From Paenibacillus planticolens (GTDB lineage: Bacteria > Bacillota > Bacilli > Paenibacillales > NBRC-103111): a DNA stretch of 64,000 bases. Made by a program: the position numbers and the translations under genes. Under the pieces are notes generated by a model, which had not been told where the DNA came from, searched no databases, and was given only the letters and a program-made list of their open reading frames with translations. The DNA lies in NCBI RefSeq assembly GCF_013141725.1, contig NZ_WHNZ01000017.1:248001-312000 (forward strand). Reading direction: 5' to 3'. The stretch's first letter is position 1; the number at the start of each line of letters is the position of its first letter. Below are positions 27,101-35,052 of the stretch, in pieces.

Positions 27101-28200
27101 ATATCCTCCATGAAATCCCGGTCGGCTTGAACCAGCACCGATCGCTGTCCGGGCAAGCCAGGACCCATATACCCCATCTCCCGCCCTCCCATTGCGTTGG
27201 GTTGACCCGTGAGGGAGAAGGGACCGCTTCCGGTCCGGCATATTTTGCCTGTTGCCAGATGCAGGTTGCAGATGGCGTTGGTGTGCCATGTGCCGTGGGT
27301 ACTCTGATTCAGCCCCATCGTCCAGCACGTCATCCATTCCGGCGATTCGCCGATCCATGATGCCGCTTGGCGGATATCCGCTTCGGGGATGCCCGTTATT
27401 TCAGCAACTTGGTCAGGCGGATAGTTCTCCAGAAATGACGGCATGCTTTCCCAACCGGACGTAAACTCCTCAATAAAAGCCGAGTCGGTGTGGCCGTTTT
27501 TGACCAGCAAGTGCAAAATTCCGTTCAAAAGCGCAAGATCCGTCCCCGGTTTAATCTGCATAAAAAGGTCTGCCTTCTCTGCCCCTGTATGGCGGCGGGG
27601 ATCTACCACGATCAGCTTCGCTCCCTGTTTCACCCGATCCATCATGCGCAGATAGAGAATGGGATGGCAGTCTGCCATATTGGCGCCAATCACGAAAAAC
27701 AAATCAGTGCTGTCCATATCCTGATACGAGCCCGGCGGACCATCTGCCCCGAGCGACAGCTTGTAGCCGCTGCCTGCGCTAGCCATGCACAAGCGTGAAT
27801 TGGATTCTATGTTGTTCGTTCGCACGTAGCCTTTGGCCAGCTTGTTGATCAAGTACTGAGCTTCCAGCGACATTTGACCCGACACATAGAAAGACAGGGC
27901 GTCCGGGCCGTGCTTGTCGAGAATCGCGCGCAATTCTCTCGCCGTCGTGCTGATCGCATCAGCCATACCGATTGCGATTGGTTCTTTCTTGCGCGACAAG
28001 CGCTTATAAGCGAATTCCATGCGTCCGGACTCTGCGATAGCTTGAGCACAGGTACTGCCTTTGGTGCACAATCTTCCAAAATTGGTCGGATGCTCTTTAT
28101 CCCCCGTCACCTTGAGCACTCGGTTTCCAGATACCTCAAGTACGATTCCGCAGCCAACTCCGCAATAGGGACAGACGCTTTTTACTTTGGTTGTTGTCAT
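24106..28200 (-). CDS. Assimilatory nitrate reductase / CysJ-type diflavin reductase fusion
   Basis: 1364 residues. Part 1 (about 1-715) is a molybdopterin oxidoreductase: Cys10, Cys13, Cys17 and Cys45 make the 4Fe-4S site, followed by MGLNQSTHGT and the C-terminal molybdopterin-dinucleotide domain. Part 2 (about 722-1364) is a sulfite-reductase-alpha-like flavoprotein: flavodoxin from about 838 (WASQTGNAEGA), FAD domain from about 990, NADPH domain from about 1215 (IGPGTGIGPFRGF), ending AKDVY. It should reduce nitrate to nitrite with NADPH in the cytoplasm. The domain junction keeps an in-frame AAGGAGGAAGTG before Met722. No nitrite reductase or transporter is in the window. Confidence 0.93.
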   Translation of the reverse strand: MTTTKVKSVCPYCGVGCGIVLEVSGNRVLKVTGDKEHPTNFGRLCTKGSTCAQAIAESGRMEFAYKRLSRKKEPIAIGMADAISTTARELRAILDKHGPDALSFYVSGQMSLEAQYLINKLAKGYVRTNNIESNSRLCMASAGSGYKLSLGADGPPGSYQDMDSTDLFFVIGANMADCHPILYLRMMDRVKQGAKLIVVDPRRHTGAEKADLFMQIKPGTDLALLNGILHLLVKNGHTDSAFIEEFTSGWESMPSFLENYPPDQVAEITGIPEADIRQAASWIGESPEWMTCWTMGLNQSTHGTWHTNAICNLHLATGKICRTGSGPFSLTGQPNAMGGREMGYMGPGLPGQRSVLVQADRDFMEDMWSIPRGTLKTEAGSGTVSMFESMMAGDIKACWIICTNPVATVPNRKNVIAGLEAAELVIAQDAFFETETNRYADILLPGALWAEGEGVMINSERNLTLMEKAVEPPGESLPDWQIIARVACEMGYAAGFTYASSAEVYQEIQRAWNPKTGYDIRGASYERLRETPVQWPAAPGSGNDRNPIRYLNDGISQQRKELPDGSHPRIVFATENGKGVFLARPYVPPAEMPDADFPFVLNTGRLQHQWHTMTKTGKIAKLNKLNPGPFIEIHPEDAEALGIKDQDRIEISSRRGLAILPAVVTDRVRPGNCFAPFHWNDVFGEKLAVNEVTSDAVDSISFQPELKFCAVSLTKQKEEVKMATMAPVDTLAAMLGVQSSPMMTLDSHEKLYLSGFLTSLRADESRPVPGIPVLPPTAPLEPSKRYWLDGLLAGMFSRTYLPEAAAEPVQVLVQMPAQVPVEIPQEVKAAPSTSSEQMAVTILWASQTGNAEGAAIQCAQKLQEAGYNVRLLNMKDCAPADLISERYVLFLVSTFGAGDPPDNGASFWQSLQGESMPRMSELRYAVLAFGDSNYDLFCGFGRKLDERLEQLGAKRLNGRVDCDTDYEEQSAAWMNAVVKKLREPIPMENHTTYDRNHPLAARLVKNRLLNGEGSEKETRHYVFDLTASGLRYEAGDALGVWPVNDPKIVSDILETVKLDPFTQVALKDKGQMTIAEALQRHCEISRVTPGLLAFVQERAESAMLGNLIKNKPDLKKWLWGRQLVDVLQAFPLCVSVTAEELLQVLKPLQPRLYSISSSPLANPGEVHITVSTVRYETEGKPRTGVCSGFLADRVHGLDEVRLFIQKSQHFRPPANPDAGMIMIGPGTGIGPFRGFLQERQAMGAKGKNWLIFGEQRAACDFYFKEELETMLQEGGLHRLDTAFSRDQAEKIYVQHRMLEHGAELWGWLKDGAHFYICGDAGTMAKEVDATLKQIIQQHSGMSASETESYVKEMSRTKRYAKDVY

Positions 28201-28219
28201 ATTGGTTCACCAGCGCTAA

Positions 28220-28234
28220 CGTGCAGCTTGCACG
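28220..28234 (-). other. Perfect hairpin in the nitrate reductase leader
   Basis: CGTGCA-GCT-TGCACG, 20 nt upstream of the start codon and inside the predicted 5' untranslated region. Role unknown; no T-run follows, so it is not a terminator. Confidence 0.45.
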
Positions 28235-28302
28235 ATTTGATTTTTTCTAATTTTGTAAAAAAAGTGACATGATTCGAACGTAGTTATACCTCTTTACATC
28301 AA

Positions 28303-28331
28303 AATATATATCGTACTGCGATGAAAATCAA
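28303..28331 (-). promoter_or_regulatory. Promoter of the nitrate reductase gene
   Basis: Minus strand TTGATT (28326-28331), 17-nt spacer, TATATT (28303-28308). Transcription would start near 28296, giving a leader of about 95 nt. Confidence 0.65.
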
Positions 28332-28338
28332 GTATTAA

Positions 28339-28355
28339 TGTTAACTAATATAACA
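28339..28355. promoter_or_regulatory. GlnR/TnrA box 1
   Basis: TGTTAACTAATATAACA matches TGTNA-N7-TNACA exactly and the longer TnrA consensus at all but one position. Its centre lies about 51 nt upstream of the predicted start of nitrate reductase transcription, where TnrA-activated promoters carry the box. Confidence 0.78.
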
Positions 28356-28400
28356 TTTAATGAGTATTTTTTTCTTCTCCAATTAAAATCATCTTTTCTA

Positions 28401-28417
28401 TGTTATATTATGTTACA
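28401..28417. promoter_or_regulatory. GlnR/TnrA box 2
   Basis: TGTTATATTATGTTACA also matches TGTNA-N7-TNACA. It overlaps the last codons of the marR gene, 62 nt from box 1. Confidence 0.68.
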
Positions 28418-28824
28418 CATAAATCATCCTCATCAGGAAATTCCAAAAGCCCAATATTTTTAAGCTCATTCATATGAATCTCCGACAGATCCTCCAAGAT
28501 GCGCATGCCGGACTCGGACAGTCGAATAAAAATGCTCCGACCGTCATCGGGATTCGGCACCCGATACACCAATTCAAGCTGCTCGCAGCGGTTAATCAAC
28601 TCTACACAGGCGTGCGGCGTAACTTGCAAGCGTTCGGCAAGCTCCTTCGGCGTAGCGTAATCCCGTCCCGGAAACCCCATGATCGCCAGCATGAGCTGAT
28701 GGTACTGCGGCGTGAGCCCGTGCGCTCGTGCGGCAGACTCACTGAAATGAATAAACTTGCGAATTTGATAGCGAAACATCGCCAACTGCTCGTAGACCGC
28801 TTTCGGTAATCGTTCTTTTGACAT
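28408..28824 (-). CDS. MarR-family transcriptional regulator
   Basis: 138 residues from ATG 28824, chosen for AAGGAGAAG upstream; a longer frame exists but adds no family sequence. The winged HTH is ATPKELAERLQVTPHACVELINRCEQLELVYRV and the wing is DDGRSIFIRLSE. It is divergent from arsB with about 150 bp between them. A palindrome AAAGGT-N10-ACCTTT at 28876-28897 could be its operator. The effector is unknown; control of arsB is possible but not shown. Confidence 0.88.
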   Translation of the reverse strand: MSKERLPKAVYEQLAMFRYQIRKFIHFSESAARAHGLTPQYHQLMLAIMGFPGRDYATPKELAERLQVTPHACVELINRCEQLELVYRVPNPDDGRSIFIRLSESGMRILEDLSEIHMNELKNIGLLEFPDEDDLCVT

Positions 28825-28978
28825 ACGCTTCTCCTTGGAAATAAGATACATCATTTTAACATACTCGTTCGACACAAAGGTACGGTCTGTCACCTTTTTT
28901 CACATGAGCTGATTTAATCATTGACAAATGCAATTGGAACTATGAAAATGTTGAAGAAATCCGCTTCAGGAGGAACAC

Positions 28979-30271
28979 ATGATATATTTAGCTGTCCTTA
29001 TTTTTTTACTTACGATTACTTTTGTGATTTGGCAGCCTAAGGGACTTAACATTGGCTGGTCCGCTTCGGCGGGCGCTGTGCTTGCACTGCTCTTTCAAGT
29101 TGTTTCCCTGCAGGATGTCGCAACTGTGACAGGGATAGTTTGGAACGCGACACTCGCGTTTGCCGGCATTATTTTGATCTCATTAATCCTTGATCATATC
29201 GGGTTCTTCGAATGGGCAGCCCTGCATATGGCGCGTATGGCCAAAGGGAATGGCAAACTTATGTTCATCTACGTCATCCTGCTCGGCGCAGCCGTTTCGG
29301 CTTTCTTTGCAAATGACGGCGCAGCGCTCATCTTGACACCAATTGTTTTGGCTATGGTCAGGGCTTTGAAATTTCCGGATAAAATGATTCTCCCCTTCAT
29401 TATGGCAAGCGGCTTTATCGCGGATACGACCTCCATACCCTTCGTTGTCAGCAACTTGGTGAATATCGTTTCCGCCGATTTTTTCAGCATTGATTTTACG
29501 ACCTATGCCAGCCGCATGTTCGTCACCAGCTTATTTTCACTCGGGGCAAGCCTGCTTGTGCTGTATCTTTATTTCAGGAAAGACATTCCGGCGGAATACG
29601 ATAGGACTCATCTCAAAAATCCATCCCACGCCATTAAGGATCTTCGGCTTTTCCGATTATCATGGGTCATTCTAGGTGTCTTGTTAGCGGCCTACTTAGC
29701 CAGCGGATTCATCAAAGTCCCCGTTTCGTTCATTGTCGGAGCGGCTGCGCTTATGTTCATTCTGCTCGCTCGCACCAGCACGGCTATTCAAACAAAGCAG
29801 ATCGTCAAAGATGCCCCGTGGGCAATCGTTATTTTTTCAATTGGCATGTACGTTGTCGTATACGGTTTGAAAAACGCCGGCTTAACCGACGCGCTGGGGG
29901 AGCTGCTTGAAGTTGTTTCGGGGAAGGGGCTCTTGGCCGCCTCTATGGGAATGGGCTTCCTTGCCGCTATCCTCTCCTCGGTGATGAACAATTTGCCGAC
30001 GGTCATGATCGGTGCGCTGGCTATCCAAGGCACTGGCACTGAAGGCATTGTGCGGGAAGCACTCATATATGCCAATGTGATCGGCTCTGATTTAGGTCCG
30101 AAAATGACTCCGATCGGGTCGCTGGCGACACTGCTGTGGCTGCATGTTCTTTCCAAAAAAGGCGTAACCATCACTTGGGGGACTTATTTTAAAATCGGTA
30201 TTGTTCTTACGCTTCCCACCTTGTTCATCACACTACTCGGTCTGTATCTATGGTTGAGAGTTATTGCCTAA
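28979..30271 (+). CDS. arsB: Arsenite efflux permease ArsB
   Basis: 430-residue membrane protein with 11-12 hydrophobic segments and the ArsB/NhaD ion-transporter pattern: [19 protein letters not shown], then [16 protein letters not shown] and [26 protein letters not shown]. Expels arsenite (or antimonite) across the membrane. No arsR or arsC is nearby; the divergent gene is MarR type, unlike the usual ArsR, so the regulation is atypical. The start has CAGGAGGA 7 nt upstream. Confidence 0.9.
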   Translation: MIYLAVLIFLLTITFVIWQPKGLNIGWSASAGAVLALLFQVVSLQDVATVTGIVWNATLAFAGIILISLILDHIGFFEWAALHMARMAKGNGKLMFIYVILLGAAVSAFFANDGAALILTPIVLAMVRALKFPDKMILPFIMASGFIADTTSIPFVVSNLVNIVSADFFSIDFTTYASRMFVTSLFSLGASLLVLYLYFRKDIPAEYDRTHLKNPSHAIKDLRLFRLSWVILGVLLAAYLASGFIKVPVSFIVGAAALMFILLARTSTAIQTKQIVKDAPWAIVIFSIGMYVVVYGLKNAGLTDALGELLEVVSGKGLLAASMGMGFLAAILSSVMNNLPTVMIGALAIQGTGTEGIVREALIYANVIGSDLGPKMTPIGSLATLLWLHVLSKKGVTITWGTYFKIGIVLTLPTLFITLLGLYLWLRVIA

Positions 30272-30290
30272 GAAACCTATGATCTGCCCT

Positions 30291-30617
30291 TTAACTTCTT
30301 GGAGCCCATAACATAATGGACACACCTATGACGCAGACAATGGCTCCGGTCCAGTCATAGAGGTCCGGCGTTTTTTTATCGATCACCCATCCCCAGAGTA
30401 CCGCAAGTATAACAAATACGCCTCCATAGGCTGCGTACACCCTCCCGAAGGAGGGGAAGCTCTGCAAGGTTGGGATGATCCCATACGCAATGAGAATCAC
30501 ACTCCCTATAACCCCATACCAGAGAGGCTTCGATTCACGCAGCCACAACCAAACTAAATAACCCCCGCCAATTTCAGCAAGCCCTGCAGCAATGAAAATC
30601 AATATCGCCATCGTCAT
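30291..30617 (-). CDS. ynfA: YnfA/UPF0060 family small membrane protein
   Basis: 108 residues with four hydrophobic segments. ETGGGYLVW-like start (AAGLAEIGGGYLVWLWL), GRVYAAYGGVFV and WGWVIDKKTPDLYDWTG match UPF0060. These are SMR-like small transporters with no proven substrate. Convergent with arsB, 19 bp apart. AAGGAG lies 9 nt before the ATG. Confidence 0.93.
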   Translation of the reverse strand: MTMAILIFIAAGLAEIGGGYLVWLWLRESKPLWYGVIGSVILIAYGIIPTLQSFPSFGRVYAAYGGVFVILAVLWGWVIDKKTPDLYDWTGAIVCVIGVSIMLWAPRS

Positions 30618-30723
30618 TTTTTCATTCTCCTTCTTGCAAAAATTCCCACTATGGCATGCCCTGCATATGACGCAATCATCTGAAATTCGCCCTGTCTTGT
30701 CAAGAAAAAGGCGATTTCAAGCG

Positions 30724-30745
30724 AAAATAGGGTCCCGTAGTTCCC
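30724..30745 (-). repeat. Solo reverse box of the four-box element family
   Basis: AAATAGGGTCCCGTAGTTCC matches the type A box in reverse orientation. The three partner boxes are not recognisable at the expected 51- and 76-nt distances, although a degenerate copy may lie at 30682-30701. It sits in the 200-bp gap between ynfA and the polymerase gene; nothing else is seen there. Confidence 0.55.
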
Positions 30746-30815
30746 CTACCTGCAGTTTGAGAAGCCGTCCGAAAGGGAATAATCAGACTACAACTATGTA
30801 CAGGAGGAGCATCCC

Positions 30816-31703
30816 ATGGCCGTTACAACCAAAGGAACACTGCTCGTGGAAGGGCATGAGCTGACAATCACCAACCCCAATAAGCTTCTCTGGCCTGAAG
30901 CAGGCATTACGAAAGCGGATTACATTTCCAAATTGTCCGAGCTGTCTCCTTATCTGCTGCGTTATTGCCGCAATCGGCACTTAACGACCATCCGTTTTCC
31001 TAATGGCTACGATCACAAGTCTTTCTACCAAAAAAACGCCCCCGATCCGGTGCCTGACTTCGTAAAACTGGCTCCGCTCGATGGCATTAACTATATCAAT
31101 CTAGACTCCTTGCCTACCTTGCTTTGGCTGGGGAACCTGGCTTGTCTGGAATTCCATCCCTCTTTTCACCGGATTGGCGATAAGCTGCCCGCGGAGTGGG
31201 TCATCGATATCGATCCTACTTTGGAAGAAGAGCCGCGCATTATGGAAGCCGCTCATATTATCGGGGAAGTGCTGGACTCCCTCCACATACAATCCATTGC
31301 CAAAACTTCCGGCGCCACCGGCGTGCAAATTTACATTCCGATCCAGCCCGGCTATACGTTCGAACAGCTGCGGAAAATCGGCTATTTCATCGCGTCCTAT
31401 GTCGTCAAAATTTACCCCAACCTGTTTACTATCGAACGATTCAAGAAAAACCGCGGAGATAAAATCTATATCGACTACCTCCAGCACTGGTACGGGAAAA
31501 CGCTGTCCGCACCATATACGCCACGCGCCAAAAAAGACGCCTCTGTCTCCACTCCCCTGTTATGGAAAGAGGTTGAGCTGCGCCCTAGTCCCCGTGAGTT
31601 CAATTTACATACCGTCCTTGATCGGTTACGGAAGTACGGCGACCTGATCGAAGGGGTTCCCCATCAAAATTTGGACACTATTCTAGCCCGCCTAAATCAT
31701 TAG
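30816..31703 (+). CDS. LigD-type DNA polymerase/primase domain protein
   Basis: End-joining polymerase that fills gaps with a preference for ribonucleotides. 295 residues, a stand-alone version of the LigD POL domain. LEFHPSFHR (111-119), the catalytic DIDP (131-134) and KTSGATG (163-169) are present. It lies 10 kb from the ligase and ku genes, so the LigD activities are split over two loci. CAGGAGGA lies 9 nt before the ATG. Confidence 0.92.
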   Translation: MAVTTKGTLLVEGHELTITNPNKLLWPEAGITKADYISKLSELSPYLLRYCRNRHLTTIRFPNGYDHKSFYQKNAPDPVPDFVKLAPLDGINYINLDSLPTLLWLGNLACLEFHPSFHRIGDKLPAEWVIDIDPTLEEEPRIMEAAHIIGEVLDSLHIQSIAKTSGATGVQIYIPIQPGYTFEQLRKIGYFIASYVVKIYPNLFTIERFKKNRGDKIYIDYLQHWYGKTLSAPYTPRAKKDASVSTPLLWKEVELRPSPREFNLHTVLDRLRKYGDLIEGVPHQNLDTILARLNH

Positions 31704-31725
31704 TGGTTCCATAAGGAACTACTGA

Positions 31726-33153
31726 CTAGAATAGAGGAGAGAGCAGCCTCGCAATCACTTCCTTCATCTTCTCTATCCGCGATCGCTGCTCGAATTCCGG
31801 CAATTTCAGCTCATCGCTTTCTTTTAAATCCATCAGAAAGTCCGCCTCCAGGCGATCAATCACGTCCCGGTTAAACATAACCGCATTCAATTCAAAGTTG
31901 CTGAAGAAACTGCGCATATCCACATTGGCCGTGCCTACCGTAGCCATGATCTGATCGATGATCATGACTTTGGCATGCATGAACCCCTTGCGGTACAAAT
32001 AGAACTGAACCCCCGCCTCCATAAGCTCCAGCAAGTAGGAGCGGGAAGCATACTGCACAATGCGGGAGTCCGCTTTGTATGGAAGGATGATGCGGACATC
32101 GATGCCGCTGATGACGGCCGTTTTGAGCGCCATGGTAATGCTGGCATCCGGAATAAAGTAGGGCGTCGTCATGTATATCCGCTTCTTGGCTGCGACAATG
32201 CCCGCGAAGAACATCTCCTGAATCGCATCCCAATAGGCGTCCGGACCGCTGGAAATGACCTGCACCAAGGAAGCTCTCGGCTCATGATGCTCGGGGTACA
32301 ACGAATCGCCAGCCAAACGCTCGCCGCTTACGAACAACCAATCAGTCATAAATGTTTGCTGCAAATAATACACCGAGTCGCCATACAGCTTAAGATGCGT
32401 GTCCCGCCAGAAACCAAGCTTAGCGTCCCCCCCTAAGTATTCATCCCCGATATTAATGCCGCCGACAAAGCCAACTAGCCCGTCAACGACTATGATTTTA
32501 CGGTGATTGCGGTAATTCATTCGTTTATCGAAAAACGCGATCAGAGGTCTCAGAAAAGGGTGTATCTCGATCCCGGCTTGTTTGAATCGGTTTATATACT
32601 CTTTCGAAAGCGAATACGAGCCGACCCCGTCATAAATGACCCGCACCTGAACCCCTTCCTTCGCCTTGCGAATGAGAGCCTCTTGAAATCTCATTCCTGT
32701 TGCATCATGCCGAATCGTATAAAATTCAAAATGGATATGCTTCTTTGCCATTTCAATCGCCTTCAGCATCTCCTCATAGGTGACATTCGCATTTTTTAAC
32801 ACCTCGACCCGATTATTCGGCGAAATGGCCGAACCAGGGATGTTGTGCAGCATCCCACAAAGCCGTGAATCTTCGTAAAGCGGGTATTTCTGCTCGTTTC
32901 TCTCTTGGCTTTGGATTTCCAAGTCCAACCATTGATGTCTGATTTCCGCACTTTTGCGGCGTCCTCTGCGTTGTACAATTCTACGCTGGGAGTATTCCTT
33001 TGCTAAAAAGTAGTACATGATAAAGCCGATAATTGGAAAAATAAACAAAACGAGCAGCCAAGCTACTGTCTTGGCGGGCCGCTTGTACTCACCGATGAGA
33101 ATGGTGGCCGTCTGAAAGATGAATAGAAGCAATATACCCACAACCCAAATCAT
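31726..33153 (-). CDS. cls: Cardiolipin synthase
   Basis: Condenses two phosphatidylglycerols into cardiolipin at the membrane. The start is placed at ATG 33153 (AGAGGGG 9 nt upstream); ATG 33162 is an alternative. 475 residues: two N-terminal membrane helices joined by the RPAKTVAWLLVLF segment, then two phospholipase-D HKD sites (NYRNHRKIIVVDG and GFMHAKVMIID). Convergent with the polymerase gene, 22 bp apart. Confidence 0.95.
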   Translation of the reverse strand: MIWVVGILLLFIFQTATILIGEYKRPAKTVAWLLVLFIFPIIGFIMYYFLAKEYSQRRIVQRRGRRKSAEIRHQWLDLEIQSQERNEQKYPLYEDSRLCGMLHNIPGSAISPNNRVEVLKNANVTYEEMLKAIEMAKKHIHFEFYTIRHDATGMRFQEALIRKAKEGVQVRVIYDGVGSYSLSKEYINRFKQAGIEIHPFLRPLIAFFDKRMNYRNHRKIIVVDGLVGFVGGINIGDEYLGGDAKLGFWRDTHLKLYGDSVYYLQQTFMTDWLFVSGERLAGDSLYPEHHEPRASLVQVISSGPDAYWDAIQEMFFAGIVAAKKRIYMTTPYFIPDASITMALKTAVISGIDVRIILPYKADSRIVQYASRSYLLELMEAGVQFYLYRKGFMHAKVMIIDQIMATVGTANVDMRSFFSNFELNAVMFNRDVIDRLEADFLMDLKESDELKLPEFEQRSRIEKMKEVIARLLSPLF

Positions 33154-33369
33154 AAGCCCCATCCCCTCTTCCAACCAAGTTCCTGAATATGCTTCGATTT
33201 CCTTGTCACATTAGCTTTTGCCAAGGATTTCTCCGCTATACTCACCCGCCTTCAAAGATCAGCCCTAATAAATTTTTCCAACTTTCGTAATAAAATCCTT
33301 CATTTCGCAGAGAATAATAAACGCATTCCTACAATCTTCATTCCGCTGCCGGCAGGAGGTGCCATTTGC

Positions 33370-35052
33370 ATGGTCAAAACATCCAATCCATTGATGAAAA
33401 GTATCCTGCGTAAACGCACATCACACAAGCAAGGCGGCGATACCAGCGGCGAACAAATGGAACTTCAAGATTCACTGGACTATCAATTCATCGAAGAGCT
33501 GAAGAAAACGGAGCTTTCGCTTCTCTTGGAAGATAATCACGGTTTCATCAAAGCGATCTTCCAGGATTGCTCCGATGTGGTTGTCCGTGAATTTGAAATT
33601 GAGCCGAACATTCCCGCTCTGCTGCTTTTCGTGGATGGACTTACAAACACCCAGCTGCTGAATGACACGATGAAATCGTTGATGCTGCTGGGCGGCGGCG
33701 AAACGTCCATCGAGCGGATCGCAGGAGCGATTCTGCCCGTGTCCCAAACACAGATCTCCAGCAATTACGGAGACTTGCTCGTTTCCGTGCTGGGCGGGGA
33801 TGCCGCCCTGCTCGTAGAAGGCAACGCGAAAGCGATCCTGCTCGGCATACGCGGAACAGAGAAGCGCTCCGTTGCGGAGCCGGAGACGGAAACCGTCGTG
33901 CGCGGACCGAAAGAGGGGTTCGTGGAGAGCATTCGCACGAACACCTCGATGATCCGCCGCAAGCTCAAAACACCGAGGCTCAAAATGAAGTCCATGTGCA
34001 TCGGCAAAGAGAGCAACACCAATATCGTCGTCTGCTATATGGACGACCTCGCCATGCCCTCGCTCGTCGAGGAGGTGATCAAGCGGCTTGAACTCATCAA
34101 GATCGATGCGATCCTGGAGTCCGGCATGATTGAAGAACTGATTCAGGACAATGCGTATTCCCCCTTTCCGCAGATGCAGTATACGGAGCGGCCTGACGTC
34201 GTTGCCGGGGCGCTGATGCAGGGAAGGGTGACCATCCTCACGGATGGCACGCCATTTGCGCTCATCGTTCCCTTCGTTTTTATCCAAACGATGCAAACGG
34301 GTGAAGACTACTACGAGCGGTTCCAAATCGGTTCTTTCTTGCGGATGCTTCGTTACATATTCGGTTTTTTATCGCTGACAACACCTGCTTTGTACGTTGC
34401 CATTACGACGTTCCATCAAGAACTACTACCGACCACACTGATGCTAAGCGTTGCAGCTTCCAGAGAAGCCATTCCGTTTCCCGCTGTGGTTGAAGCGTTC
34501 ATCATGGAGATTACATTCGAGGCGCTGCGGGAAGCCGGCATCCGCTTGCCCAAAGCAGTTGGCTCCGCGGTTTCCATCTTAGGGGCGCTAGTCGTAGGAC
34601 AGGCGGCCGTGCAAGCCGGTATCGTTTCAGCGCCAATGGTTATCGTTGTTTCGATTACCGGGATCGCCTCCTTCACAATCCCGCGCTTTAACGGCGCGAT
34701 CGCCATCCGCATGCTGCGTTTCCCCTTCCTTATCGCTGGGGCGCTCTTTGGCTTCTATGGCATCTTCTTCTCGTTAATGATTCTGATTGGGCATATGGCG
34801 AATCTGCGCTCCTTCGGGGTTCCGTACTTGTCGCCGCTTGGCCCTTTATCTTCCGGCGATGTCAAGGATGTCTTCATTCGCGCCCCCTGGTGGCAGCTCG
34901 AGAAGCGTCCGGAATTTTTGCCTGTTCAAGATGCACAGCGCATGGACGATAAGTTATCCCAGCAAATCATGCAGGACGGAGGCTTAGATGGAAGCTCCAT
35001 TCCACATGCGCATCATTCCAGCGAGGAGGGAAATGAGAATGGCTCATCCTAA
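33370..35052 (+). CDS. gerKA: Spore germinant receptor subunit A (GerA/GerKA family)
   Basis: A subunit of a nutrient germinant receptor in the spore inner membrane. 560 residues: cytoplasmic N-terminal domain (about 1-300) with DCSDVVVREFEI and LFVDGL, then five membrane helices (about 310-500; SVAASREAIPFPAVVEAFIMEITFEALREAG) and a hydrophilic tail. First gene of the operon A-C-small-B. GGAGGTG lies 10 nt upstream. Forespore (SigG) expression is expected but no promoter was assigned. Confidence 0.94.
   Translation: MVKTSNPLMKSILRKRTSHKQGGDTSGEQMELQDSLDYQFIEELKKTELSLLLEDNHGFIKAIFQDCSDVVVREFEIEPNIPALLLFVDGLTNTQLLNDTMKSLMLLGGGETSIERIAGAILPVSQTQISSNYGDLLVSVLGGDAALLVEGNAKAILLGIRGTEKRSVAEPETETVVRGPKEGFVESIRTNTSMIRRKLKTPRLKMKSMCIGKESNTNIVVCYMDDLAMPSLVEEVIKRLELIKIDAILESGMIEELIQDNAYSPFPQMQYTERPDVVAGALMQGRVTILTDGTPFALIVPFVFIQTMQTGEDYYERFQIGSFLRMLRYIFGFLSLTTPALYVAITTFHQELLPTTLMLSVAASREAIPFPAVVEAFIMEITFEALREAGIRLPKAVGSAVSILGALVVGQAAVQAGIVSAPMVIVVSITGIASFTIPRFNGAIAIRMLRFPFLIAGALFGFYGIFFSLMILIGHMANLRSFGVPYLSPLGPLSSGDVKDVFIRAPWWQLEKRPEFLPVQDAQRMDDKLSQQIMQDGGLDGSSIPHAHHSSEEGNENGSS

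Noticed and set aside
31714..31735. A further solo box (AGGAACTACTGACTAGAATA) of the four-box family
   Set aside because: Similarity is limited to GGAACTAC, partners at 51 nt are absent, and it overlaps the end of the cardiolipin synthase gene.
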